This document shows positions 43,295 through 50,273 of a stretch of DNA of 64,000 nucleotides, in pieces. The translations under genes and the position numbers were made by a program. Each line of letters opens with the position of its first letter. Positions within the stretch are counted from its first letter, which is position 1. Source of the DNA: Candidatus Saccharimonadota bacterium (GTDB taxonomy: Bacteria > Patescibacteriota > Saccharimonadia > Saccharimonadales > UBA4665); NCBI GenBank assembly GCA_029288365.1, contig JARIHI010000008.1, forward strand, positions 62,001-126,000, in the 5' to 3' direction. The notes below the pieces were generated by a model. That model was not told the DNA's origin. It made no database searches and was given only the letters and a program-made list of their open reading frames with translations.

Positions 43295-44023
43295 ATGATA
43301 GCTTTATTTTTTGCATTTGTGAGCGCTCTGGCCGCTGAAGCAGGGGGTTTTCTTGCGCTTAACAAAAGAAAACATCTCAATTTAACGCTTGGCTTTACCG
43401 CTGGGGCATTAATCGGGCTGGTTGCATTTGATTTGCTTCCTGAGATTTTTGAATTTGTATCTGACGGAATTATCGATATCGTGTGGCCTATGTTAGCATT
43501 GGTGGTTGGATTTTTGTTATTTCATACTATCGAAAAATCCATTCTGATTCATCAGTCTCAGGAAAAAGAGTATACTGTTCACCGTCATCCTCACGTTGGA
43601 TATGCAAGCGCTACGGCTCTTATCGGTCATAGTTTTTTAGATGGTGCAAGTATCGGTTTGGCATTTCAGGTTAACAACGCAGCAGGCATCGCAGTAGCAC
43701 TTGCAGTGATTGGCCACAGGTTTGCTGATGGGTTTAATGGCGTGAATTTAATGCTAAGCCACAAAACGTCACGCGAGCAATCAAAACGTGTACTGGCGAT
43801 TGTTGCTGCTGCACCAATCCTAGGGGCTCTTCTGACACTGCTGTATGCGTTTCCTGATACACTATTGGCGATTTACCTTGGGTTTTTCGCAGGATTCATG
43901 CTTTACATTGGTGCAAGCGACATATTGCCTCAAGCACACAGCAAGGGTGCTTCTCGAATTACTTTATTGCTCACTATATTCGGTGCACTGTTCATGTTTG
44001 TGATTACACGCTTTATAGATTAG
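43295..44023 (+). CDS. ZIP family metal transporter
   Basis: 242 aa, eight TM helices. TM4 and TM5 carry the metal-binding signatures GHSFLDGASIGLAF and AVIGHRFADGFNGVNLM (both H...D pairs intact). A His-rich loop EYTVHRHPHVG lies before TM4. Imports Zn2+ or related divalent metals. The start at 43295 is set by the -10 TATGCT; the frame open upstream to 43259 lies in the promoter. It shares a divergent promoter with the Fur-family gene. Confidence 0.92.
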   Translation: MIALFFAFVSALAAEAGGFLALNKRKHLNLTLGFTAGALIGLVAFDLLPEIFEFVSDGIIDIVWPMLALVVGFLLFHTIEKSILIHQSQEKEYTVHRHPHVGYASATALIGHSFLDGASIGLAFQVNNAAGIAVALAVIGHRFADGFNGVNLMLSHKTSREQSKRVLAIVAAAPILGALLTLLYAFPDTLLAIYLGFFAGFMLYIGASDILPQAHSKGASRITLLLTIFGALFMFVITRFID

Positions 44024-44033
44024 CTAGTGTAAT

Positions 44034-45068
44034 TTAAGAATTTTTTCGTTTCTTGCGATTTTGATTATGCTCACGCGCAGCTTCTTGTAGCTGCGTGGTA
44101 ATGCTGCGTTTTGTAGAGACTTTGCGGGCATTTCTAATAGCCCGCGCAAACTTGCGCTCTGCCTCGCTATCAGCGCTTCGGGCAATTGGTTCGCTTTTGA
44201 GAATGGGGCTTTTACGCTTACCATCAAGTTCTTGCATGACTTCGAGAGCATATTTTTCAATGAGCCACTCTCGTCCTGGAGCAGTTTGGGCGATAGCGGT
44301 AACGTGCCACATACTATGACCTTCATGTCCGACTTCGTTAACAGACATAATACTGAGTGGTTTCGCTACCATTAAGGGCCCAGTCGGCAAACGTAAATCC
44401 GTTTCTTCGATTAACTTTTGACCGGCTCTTGGGTCGGATACAAATAGCTCAATTGCAATAGTCCGTAAGCCCTTGGTGGTAACGCGTACTGCTTGGATGT
44501 TTTGGTTGTTAACCCATATAACTTCGCCGTTGATGCCGCGAATGCGAGTAGACCGTAAGGTCACACGTTCTACTACGCCTTGCATGTCACCAAAAGGTTC
44601 AATTTTAACGTGATCCCCCACACCAAACCAATGTTCGGTCATCATCATGCTACCGTAAGCCAGGTCACGCAGTACAGGACTAAAAACTCCACCGGCTATT
44701 ACCGCAAAGAGTGCGCTTGCACCGATTATTGCAGTAGGTTGTTGACCAGGGTGTTCCAGTACCCACCATAGATATAGCGCAAGAGCTACTAAAAACGTCC
44801 GAACTAGTGCAATAGAAATTACTATGATGGTTTCTGCCCGCCGATATTTTTCAACCGTAGGCAAGTGACTGGATTTATCTGCCCGCCGACTCAAGAAACT
44901 ATTAATTCTTCTGAGTACAAGTGCTACTAGTCGACCCAGAAAGAATGCTCCAAACAGCAGCAATAACAACAGGGAGAGTGATTCAAGATTAAAAATACGA
45001 TTAGTGGTGGTTTCAAGACTGTTGCTTAAACGATCAAGAGCAGTTTCTGTTTGTGCTATATACACCAT
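44034..45068 (-). CDS. MscS-family mechanosensitive channel
   Basis: 344 aa. Three N-terminal TM segments; the pore-lining helix region is IIGASALFAVIAGGVFSPVLRDLAYGSMMM, then the MscS beta-domain WFGVGDHVKIEPFGDMQGVVERVTLRSTRIRGINGEVIWVNNQNI. The C-terminal about 70 residues are an Arg/Lys/Glu-rich cytoplasmic tail. Releases solutes on hypo-osmotic shock. TACAAT 6 nt before the ATG on the minus strand suggests leaderless mRNA; the divergent rmuC shows the same spacing. Confidence 0.92.
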   Translation of the reverse strand: MVYIAQTETALDRLSNSLETTTNRIFNLESLSLLLLLLFGAFFLGRLVALVLRRINSFLSRRADKSSHLPTVEKYRRAETIIVISIALVRTFLVALALYLWWVLEHPGQQPTAIIGASALFAVIAGGVFSPVLRDLAYGSMMMTEHWFGVGDHVKIEPFGDMQGVVERVTLRSTRIRGINGEVIWVNNQNIQAVRVTTKGLRTIAIELFVSDPRAGQKLIEETDLRLPTGPLMVAKPLSIMSVNEVGHEGHSMWHVTAIAQTAPGREWLIEKYALEVMQELDGKRKSPILKSEPIARSADSEAERKFARAIRNARKVSTKRSITTQLQEAAREHNQNRKKRKNS

Positions 45069-45114
45069 GGCATCATTGTAGCAAAGTTACTAACGCTGCT
45101 GTTACAATATGAAT

Positions 45115-46188
45115 ATGCTTTTTGTGGTAATTGGGCTTTTAATTGTATGCATCGTGTTGGTGGTGCTTTTGGTGCGTCAACAAAAGCCGGTTGATGACTC
45201 ACAGTCAGCTTTACTGCTCAAACAAGATCTCACCAAATTAAGTGATGACATTATCAATTTAAAAGACCATCTTAACACTCAAATCACTGATCGACTCGAT
45301 AAAAATCAGGAAATGATGCGTGAATCAATCACTAAGCAATTTAGTGCTAGCAGCAAACTTATCAGTGAAGTGACTGAAAGGCTAACGAAGCTGGATGACA
45401 CAAACAAACGAGTAGTTGACGTTGCCGGGGAGCTCAAAACCTTACAAAATGTACTACAAAATCCCAAACAAAGAGGAGTATTAGGCGAATATTACTTAAG
45501 CCAAGTGCTTGAAAATGTATTACCGCCAGAACGATTCAAGTTGCAGCACAGATTTAAGGACGGTGAGGTGGTCGATGCGGTTATTGCTCTGGAAAAGGGG
45601 AAGCTACTTCCTGTAGATAGTAAGTTCAGTTTGGAAAATTATAATCGTCTTGTTGAAGAACCGGATAAACAGCGTCGTGAAGCACTGGCGAAACTGTTTA
45701 AGGAAGATCTTAAAAAACGGATTGATGAAACCGCAAAATATATTCGACCCAAAGAAAAAACAATGGATTACGCTTTTATGTTTATTCCAAGCGAGGCCAT
45801 TTATTATGATTTACTCGTCAACAAAGTAGGTATGACGAATACCAGCGCTCGCGACCTAATTGAATATGCTTTTCGTGACAAAAATGTCATTATTGTAAGC
45901 CCCACTACTTTTATGGCGTATTTACAGACAGTTCTACAGGGATTGCGCAGTTTGCAAATTGAAGAACAAGCTAAAGAAATCCAATTACGCGTAGGAGAGC
46001 TTGGTCGACATATTACTACCTATGAACAATTGATGCAGAAGCTCGGTGGTAGTTTGGGTACTACGGTCAATCATTTTAATAATGCTCATAAGGAGCTGAA
46101 AAAAGTTGACAAAGATGTAGTTAAAATTTCGCAGACTAGCGCCTCAGTAAAGCCGCTCTTACTTGAAAAGCCTACTCAAGACGATTGA
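45115..46188 (+). CDS. rmuC: DNA recombination protein RmuC homologue
   Basis: 357 aa from the ATG at 45115. N-terminal TM (2-22), coiled coil (about 30-120), then the RmuC domain: QNPKQRGVLGEYYLSQVLENVLPPERF, LPVDSKFSLENYNRLVEE, MDYAFMFIPSEAIYYDLL, NVIIVSPTTFMAYLQTVLQGLR. The core is a PD-(D/E)xK-like nuclease fold limiting rearrangements. TACAAT (45103-45108) lies 6 nt before this ATG; the ATG at 45109 directly abuts the -10 and is less likely. Confidence 0.93.
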   Translation: MLFVVIGLLIVCIVLVVLLVRQQKPVDDSQSALLLKQDLTKLSDDIINLKDHLNTQITDRLDKNQEMMRESITKQFSASSKLISEVTERLTKLDDTNKRVVDVAGELKTLQNVLQNPKQRGVLGEYYLSQVLENVLPPERFKLQHRFKDGEVVDAVIALEKGKLLPVDSKFSLENYNRLVEEPDKQRREALAKLFKEDLKKRIDETAKYIRPKEKTMDYAFMFIPSEAIYYDLLVNKVGMTNTSARDLIEYAFRDKNVIIVSPTTFMAYLQTVLQGLRSLQIEEQAKEIQLRVGELGRHITTYEQLMQKLGGSLGTTVNHFNNAHKELKKVDKDVVKISQTSASVKPLLLEKPTQDD

Positions 46189-46189
46189 T

Positions 46190-46214
46190 TCCTAAGCCGT
46201 GTTTAGGATTTTTT
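46190..46214 (+). terminator. Intrinsic terminator after rmuC
   Basis: TCCTAA-gccgtgt-TTAGGA is followed by six U. The stem also contains the TAA stop of the convergent gene at 46203-47588. Confidence 0.8.
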
Positions 46215-47588
46215 ATGAAGCAAGTCAAGTGTAAGCGCGGCGGTCCAGCTAAATTCGGGCACACCAAGCGGTTTGCCGGTGAGTGGATTGAAATATTCAT
46301 AAAATCCACCGTTTCCTACCATTTCTAGAGTGGTTTCGCGTAACGCTTGCGCGTGGTCTTTGAAGCCATAACGCCTGAGGCCATCAATAATCATCCAGTT
46401 CATATTTACCCAAGTTGGCCCTTGCCAGTAACGATCAGCGTCAAACGTAGAGGCGCTCATAGGTACAGTGGGAACAGGGTAAGGGGTACCAAAGAGATGT
46501 TCATTTTCGAGAGTTTTAACCAGTAATTCAGCCCGCTCTTTAGTAATACACCCTGCATACAACGGCATAAGACTAGCCACACTCGACTGTTTTAGTAGTT
46601 TATGAGTAATAAAATTGCGAGAAAAATATTCTTGAGCATAGGGTTCCCATAGTTCCTCGAGGGCCTTTTCACTCTTTTTAAAGCGTTCTAGTAACTCAGC
46701 TGGAATTTCTTCCCGAATACTTTTAGCAATTTCCTGAAGAATAGTATTGGCGCGAATAAGAATACAATTGAAAGAAAGATCTTCCACGGTAAATAACGAG
46801 TGATTTAGCACCTTGTTTGAATCATATGACTTACGTCGCAGACGTCGTTGCACGCTAAATAGTGTCAAAGCTTCGACGTTATCAAACCGCTGATCTACCG
46901 GGACAAAGCGAGTATCTCGACGAATAAAACGTACCAACCCAATAACTTTTGTAGCCCGTAATACGCGAACCCACCACGGCAAGACGTGCTCATGAAGTTC
47001 ATGCATCCATGGAGGAGTATTGTCTAGTCCAGTTTCCCATGGATGAATCTGTAGTGTTAGCCCTTCGTTATGAGGGTCACGTTCGTAATAAAGCCATTCG
47101 TGGTACGCAAGCAAAGCTGGCCACACCATTTTGTACCAACTGCGTCGTTCTGCTAATTTCATAGAGCTACCTATACGTTGCACAGCTTCAGCAAGTACTG
47201 GTGGCTGGGTGATGCCACTGGTTATAGCATCATCAGGTGAGTGAGGATTAATCCAGCTACGCCAGATGTTGCGGTCTCGTCGGTATTTTGGATCAGCATT
47301 GAATATCATGTGCGGCACCATACCGTTTGTCCATTGGCCGCGTAAGATACTTAAAATTTCTAGCTTTGCACGGTCAATATCATAATGCCGCATCCCAATA
47401 GCGATAAAGCAACTATCCCACAGCCATTGATGTGGATATAGATGGGGAGCCGGAACGGTGTAGTAACCCTCGTCATTATGTTCAAGTACTTCTTGGGCAG
47501 TTTGCGCTAAATGCTTTGTATCTTTTAGGCTGTGTTTCTTGGGCGTTTGAGGGGGCATATCTGTAGAAAAGTCACCGGTTTTATCCAT
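46203..47588 (-). CDS. GH63/MGH1-like glycoside hydrolase
   Basis: 461 aa, (alpha/alpha)6-barrel pattern. YPHQWLWDSCFIAIGMRHYD near the N-terminus is the hallmark of the trehalase/GH63/mannosylglycerate hydrolase clan, with WDS as substrate site. Later come HPWETGLDNTPPWM (catalytic Asp region), YWQGPTWVNMNWMIIDGLRRYG and GFYEYFNPLTGKPLG. No signal peptide, so cytoplasmic. Likely splits an alpha-glucoside or alpha-mannoside such as a compatible solute or storage sugar; the substrate cannot be fixed from sequence. Confidence 0.85.
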   Translation of the reverse strand: MDKTGDFSTDMPPQTPKKHSLKDTKHLAQTAQEVLEHNDEGYYTVPAPHLYPHQWLWDSCFIAIGMRHYDIDRAKLEILSILRGQWTNGMVPHMIFNADPKYRRDRNIWRSWINPHSPDDAITSGITQPPVLAEAVQRIGSSMKLAERRSWYKMVWPALLAYHEWLYYERDPHNEGLTLQIHPWETGLDNTPPWMHELHEHVLPWWVRVLRATKVIGLVRFIRRDTRFVPVDQRFDNVEALTLFSVQRRLRRKSYDSNKVLNHSLFTVEDLSFNCILIRANTILQEIAKSIREEIPAELLERFKKSEKALEELWEPYAQEYFSRNFITHKLLKQSSVASLMPLYAGCITKERAELLVKTLENEHLFGTPYPVPTVPMSASTFDADRYWQGPTWVNMNWMIIDGLRRYGFKDHAQALRETTLEMVGNGGFYEYFNPLTGKPLGVPEFSWTAALTLDLLHKKS

Positions 47589-47605
47589 GCCCTAAAGTAT
47601 AGCCA

Positions 47606-48103
47606 TTAGCGGTAATTAGTAAAGTGTATAGGAAAGTCAAAGTCTTGTTGTTTTAACAACTGTATAACGGCTTGCAAATCATTTTTACTACTACTTTGTA
47701 TGCGCACGGTGTCACCTTGAATTTGCGTTTTGACTTTCGGGTATGTATCGCGGATGAGCTTGGTTATTTTTTTAGCCTTTTCTTGATCCAAACCTTGTTT
47801 AAACAGTATCTCTTGGGCTGCTTGCAGATTATTTTCAGTAATTTCATGGCTAGTATCAAGTACTTTTTGGCTTTGTTCCCGAGCTGCTAATTTTTTTCGT
47901 ACGATATCCACAATTGCCTCGATTTGCCATTCGCCATTACCGATAATTTTTAAGCCGGTTTTATCGGCATTAAGCCATTCAATGCTTGCAGGCGTTCCTT
48001 TAAAATCGTACCGTGAAGCAATTTCGCGCTGCACTTGATCAAAGACGTTATTCATCTCCGCTTTATCATATTCACTGACTACATCGAAACTAAAATTTGC
48101 CAT
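47606..48103 (-). CDS. yajQ: YajQ-family nucleotide-binding protein
   Basis: 165 aa, the standard length. FSFDVVSEYDKAEMNNVFDQVQREIASRYDFKGT opens the family; KKITKLIRDTYPKVKTQIQGDTVRIQSSSKNDLQAVIQLLKQQDFDFPIHFTNYR closes it. Two ferredoxin-like folds. Some members bind c-di-GMP or act as transcription cofactors. Located 8 bp downstream of a hypothetical gene on the same strand, so probably co-transcribed. Confidence 0.96.
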   Translation of the reverse strand: MANFSFDVVSEYDKAEMNNVFDQVQREIASRYDFKGTPASIEWLNADKTGLKIIGNGEWQIEAIVDIVRKKLAAREQSQKVLDTSHEITENNLQAAQEILFKQGLDQEKAKKITKLIRDTYPKVKTQIQGDTVRIQSSSKNDLQAVIQLLKQQDFDFPIHFTNYR

Positions 48104-48111
48104 GCCTTTTA

Positions 48112-48477
48112 TTATACCGTGAGCAAACTTTGCTGTTCTTCATGCACGGCGGGCGATTCTACCGCTACCTCAATAGGGGGATCTTGTGGTATCTCAGGGT
48201 CAATTTCAAAAATTTGTGCAACAGTACTACCAATTGCACTTACTGTTTCAGAGGGACACACAACAACCCATGCTTTACGTTCCGGAGGCCGCACGATTAC
48301 CACGCCGTTATCATAAACACTTTGAACTGTTCCTACTGTTTGCCTTAGCTCGTGCCTGCCGTCGGCATACCGTGTCAGGCTTTCGACGAGTACAAGTGCA
48401 CCAAGTGCTGGTTGGGGCGTGCATTGGTTAAACTTATCTCTATCTGCTCCCAATACTAATACATCACCCGTAGCCAC
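48112..48477 (-). CDS. Hypothetical protein (121 aa)
   Basis: No family recognised. Beta-rich N-terminal 90 residues (MATGDVLVLGADRD..., ALVLVESLTRYADGRHELRQTVGTVQSVYDNGVVIVRPPERKAWVV), suggesting a small beta-barrel or SH3-like domain, then an acidic Pro/Glu-rich tail. Cytoplasmic. It precedes yajQ by 8 bp and is divergent from pheS. Confidence 0.65.
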   Translation of the reverse strand: MATGDVLVLGADRDKFNQCTPQPALGALVLVESLTRYADGRHELRQTVGTVQSVYDNGVVIVRPPERKAWVVVCPSETVSAIGSTVAQIFEIDPEIPQDPPIEVAVESPAVHEEQQSLLTV

Positions 48478-48524
48478 TTTTGCCTCCCTTATTCTTAGCC
48501 ACCCTATGTATGGTAGTGTAACGC

Positions 48525-48542
48525 TTATGTATCCATAAGCAA
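48525..48542. promoter_or_regulatory. Inverted repeat GCTTATG-tatc-CATAAGC
   Basis: Perfect 7-bp inverted repeat in the divergent spacer between the hypothetical gene at 48112 and pheS. No U-tract; candidate operator or leader hairpin for the minus-strand gene. Confidence 0.35.
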
Positions 48543-48559
48543 AAGGATGATTTTGTAAA

Positions 48560-48575
48560 TGTGACGAATATCACA
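48560..48575. promoter_or_regulatory. CRP-like palindrome TGTGA-N6-TCACA
   Basis: Perfect match to the CRP/FNR half-sites in the pheS upstream region, about 80 bp before the pheS -10. It shares the centre AATATCACA with the site at 42710-42725. No CRP-family gene is in the window. Confidence 0.5.
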
Positions 48576-48654
48576 AGTGAATGTAAATCCCCAATACAAG
48601 CTACCACAAATATCCATGTCCATATAAAGTGACCTCTGATATACTGAGGGGCAT

Positions 48655-49704
48655 ATGAGCTACCAAAACCCAAAAATTGCCGAGACTGCCGAGACATTAA
48701 GGCAACGGTTTACCGAACTCACAGTCAAAACTGACATCCTAAAAGCAGTAGAGCTCAAAGCTTTGTATGCTGAGATCCCGACGCTGTCAAATGACCAGCG
48801 GGCCAGTTTTGGCCAGGAAATCAACCAACTTAAAAGCGAACTGGAGTCTATGGTCAATGGTCATCAGCCCGAGGCAGAAAAGTTGTTACCGATTGATGTA
48901 ACTGCACCCTTTGACAGGAATATCTCACTTGATAAGCATCCAACACTACTGCCTGCCGAAAATGGTAGTAAACATCCGCTCATTATAGAAATAGAGCGCA
49001 TTGCTGACATATTTTACCGGATGGGGTTCGAGGTAATAGAGTCACGCGAGATTGATGACGAATATCATATGTTCACTGCGCTCAATTTCCCCGAAGGCCA
49101 CCCGGCGCGCGATGATTACGACACCTTTATGACTGTCCAAAAGGATAAAAACGGTCATCCTTTAGTAGCGCCGGCGCACACCAGCACTATGCAGCACAGG
49201 GTACTTAAGACTCAGAAAGAAAAACTAGAAAAGGGTGAGCCAATTGCCGTAGTTATACCGGATCGCGTATTTCGTAACGAAGACCTTGACGCTACACATG
49301 AACATACTTTCCATCAAATCGAAGGCATTTATGTGGGCAAGGGTGTGCATGCTGGTATGTTGATCGCCACACTTAAAACATACCTAAAAGAGTACTTTGG
49401 TGAAGATTTGCAGGTAAAATTGCAGCCATTTTATTTTCCGTTTACCGAGCCAAGCTTTGAGCTGGCTGTAGAACGGCCAAGTATATTACGCAAAGACGAT
49501 AGTGAAGAGCAAAAGTGGCTGGAGCTTTTGGGTTGCGGGATGATCCACCCGAACGTACTCAAAATGGCCGGTATTGATCCTGAAATATACACCGGGTTTG
49601 CATGGGGTCAGGGCGTAGAACGCATGGTGATGATGAAAAACGGCATCGAAGATATTCGGCACTTCCAGAGCGGCAAACTAGAATTCTTGAGGCAATTCGT
49701 ATGA
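48655..49704 (+). CDS. pheS: Phenylalanyl-tRNA synthetase alpha subunit
   Basis: 349 aa. N-terminal coiled coil (1-85), then the class II catalytic domain: HPLIIEIERIADIFYRMGFEV, HTSTMQHRVL (motif 2 start), RVFRNEDLDATHEHTFHQIEGIYV, and motif 3 GFAWGQGVERMVMMKNGIEDIRHF. Complete. TATACT (48640-48645) precedes the ATG. The TGA stop overlaps the ATG of the next gene (ATGA), so the hydrolase gene is translationally coupled between pheS and pheT. Confidence 0.97.
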   Translation: MSYQNPKIAETAETLRQRFTELTVKTDILKAVELKALYAEIPTLSNDQRASFGQEINQLKSELESMVNGHQPEAEKLLPIDVTAPFDRNISLDKHPTLLPAENGSKHPLIIEIERIADIFYRMGFEVIESREIDDEYHMFTALNFPEGHPARDDYDTFMTVQKDKNGHPLVAPAHTSTMQHRVLKTQKEKLEKGEPIAVVIPDRVFRNEDLDATHEHTFHQIEGIYVGKGVHAGMLIATLKTYLKEYFGEDLQVKLQPFYFPFTEPSFELAVERPSILRKDDSEEQKWLELLGCGMIHPNVLKMAGIDPEIYTGFAWGQGVERMVMMKNGIEDIRHFQSGKLEFLRQFV

Positions 49705-50273
49705 AAAATGCGATAATTTTATACGGAAGTCCTAACAAAGTTGAGTATTACAAAGACGACTTTCCGGCTCCAAGCAACAATCACTGGCTACCTTGGTTGC
49801 AAAAACAGCTTTTGATACGGGATATCCTCGCTCAAACTCCGGAAATGCCGAGACCGTATGATCCAATTTACAGCGAGTGGTGCGAAGAGTTTGAACGCTA
49901 CAAAGTTACCTCTAAAACCATATTAATAGGGCATAGTTTTGGTGGGGGCTTTATAGTGCGTTGGCTTAACGAGCACCCAAAAGTTAAAGTCGGAAAAGTG
50001 GTGCTTGTAGCTCCATGGATCAACCCCAATCGCTATAGAGAAACAGATTTCTTTGATAATTTTGAGCTTAATCCCCATATAGCAAGCCAGACTCAAGGTA
50101 TCACGATATTTAATTCAGATGATGACACAGAGTCTATTCAAGCATCAGTTAAAATTTTAAAAGAAAATATAAAGAGTATTAGATGCCAAAATTTCCACGG
50201 TTACGGCCACTTTATATATAAACATATGAAAACTCACGAATTTCCTGAATTATTAGAAGAGGCAATAGCATGA
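49701..50273 (+). CDS. RBBP9/YdeN-like serine hydrolase between pheS and pheT
   Basis: 190 aa. IILYGSPNKVEYY opening, PYDPIYSEWCEEFERY, nucleophile elbow LIGHSFGGGFIVRWL and a C-terminal FHGYGHFIY with the catalytic His; the Asp is probably in FNSDDDTES. An alpha/beta hydrolase of the RBBP9 type, substrate unknown. The start at 49701 was chosen because it overlaps the pheS stop as ATGA, and its own TGA overlaps the pheT start the same way. A longer frame upstream lies within pheS. Confidence 0.88.
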   Translation: MKNAIILYGSPNKVEYYKDDFPAPSNNHWLPWLQKQLLIRDILAQTPEMPRPYDPIYSEWCEEFERYKVTSKTILIGHSFGGGFIVRWLNEHPKVKVGKVVLVAPWINPNRYRETDFFDNFELNPHIASQTQGITIFNSDDDTESIQASVKILKENIKSIRCQNFHGYGHFIYKHMKTHEFPELLEEAIA

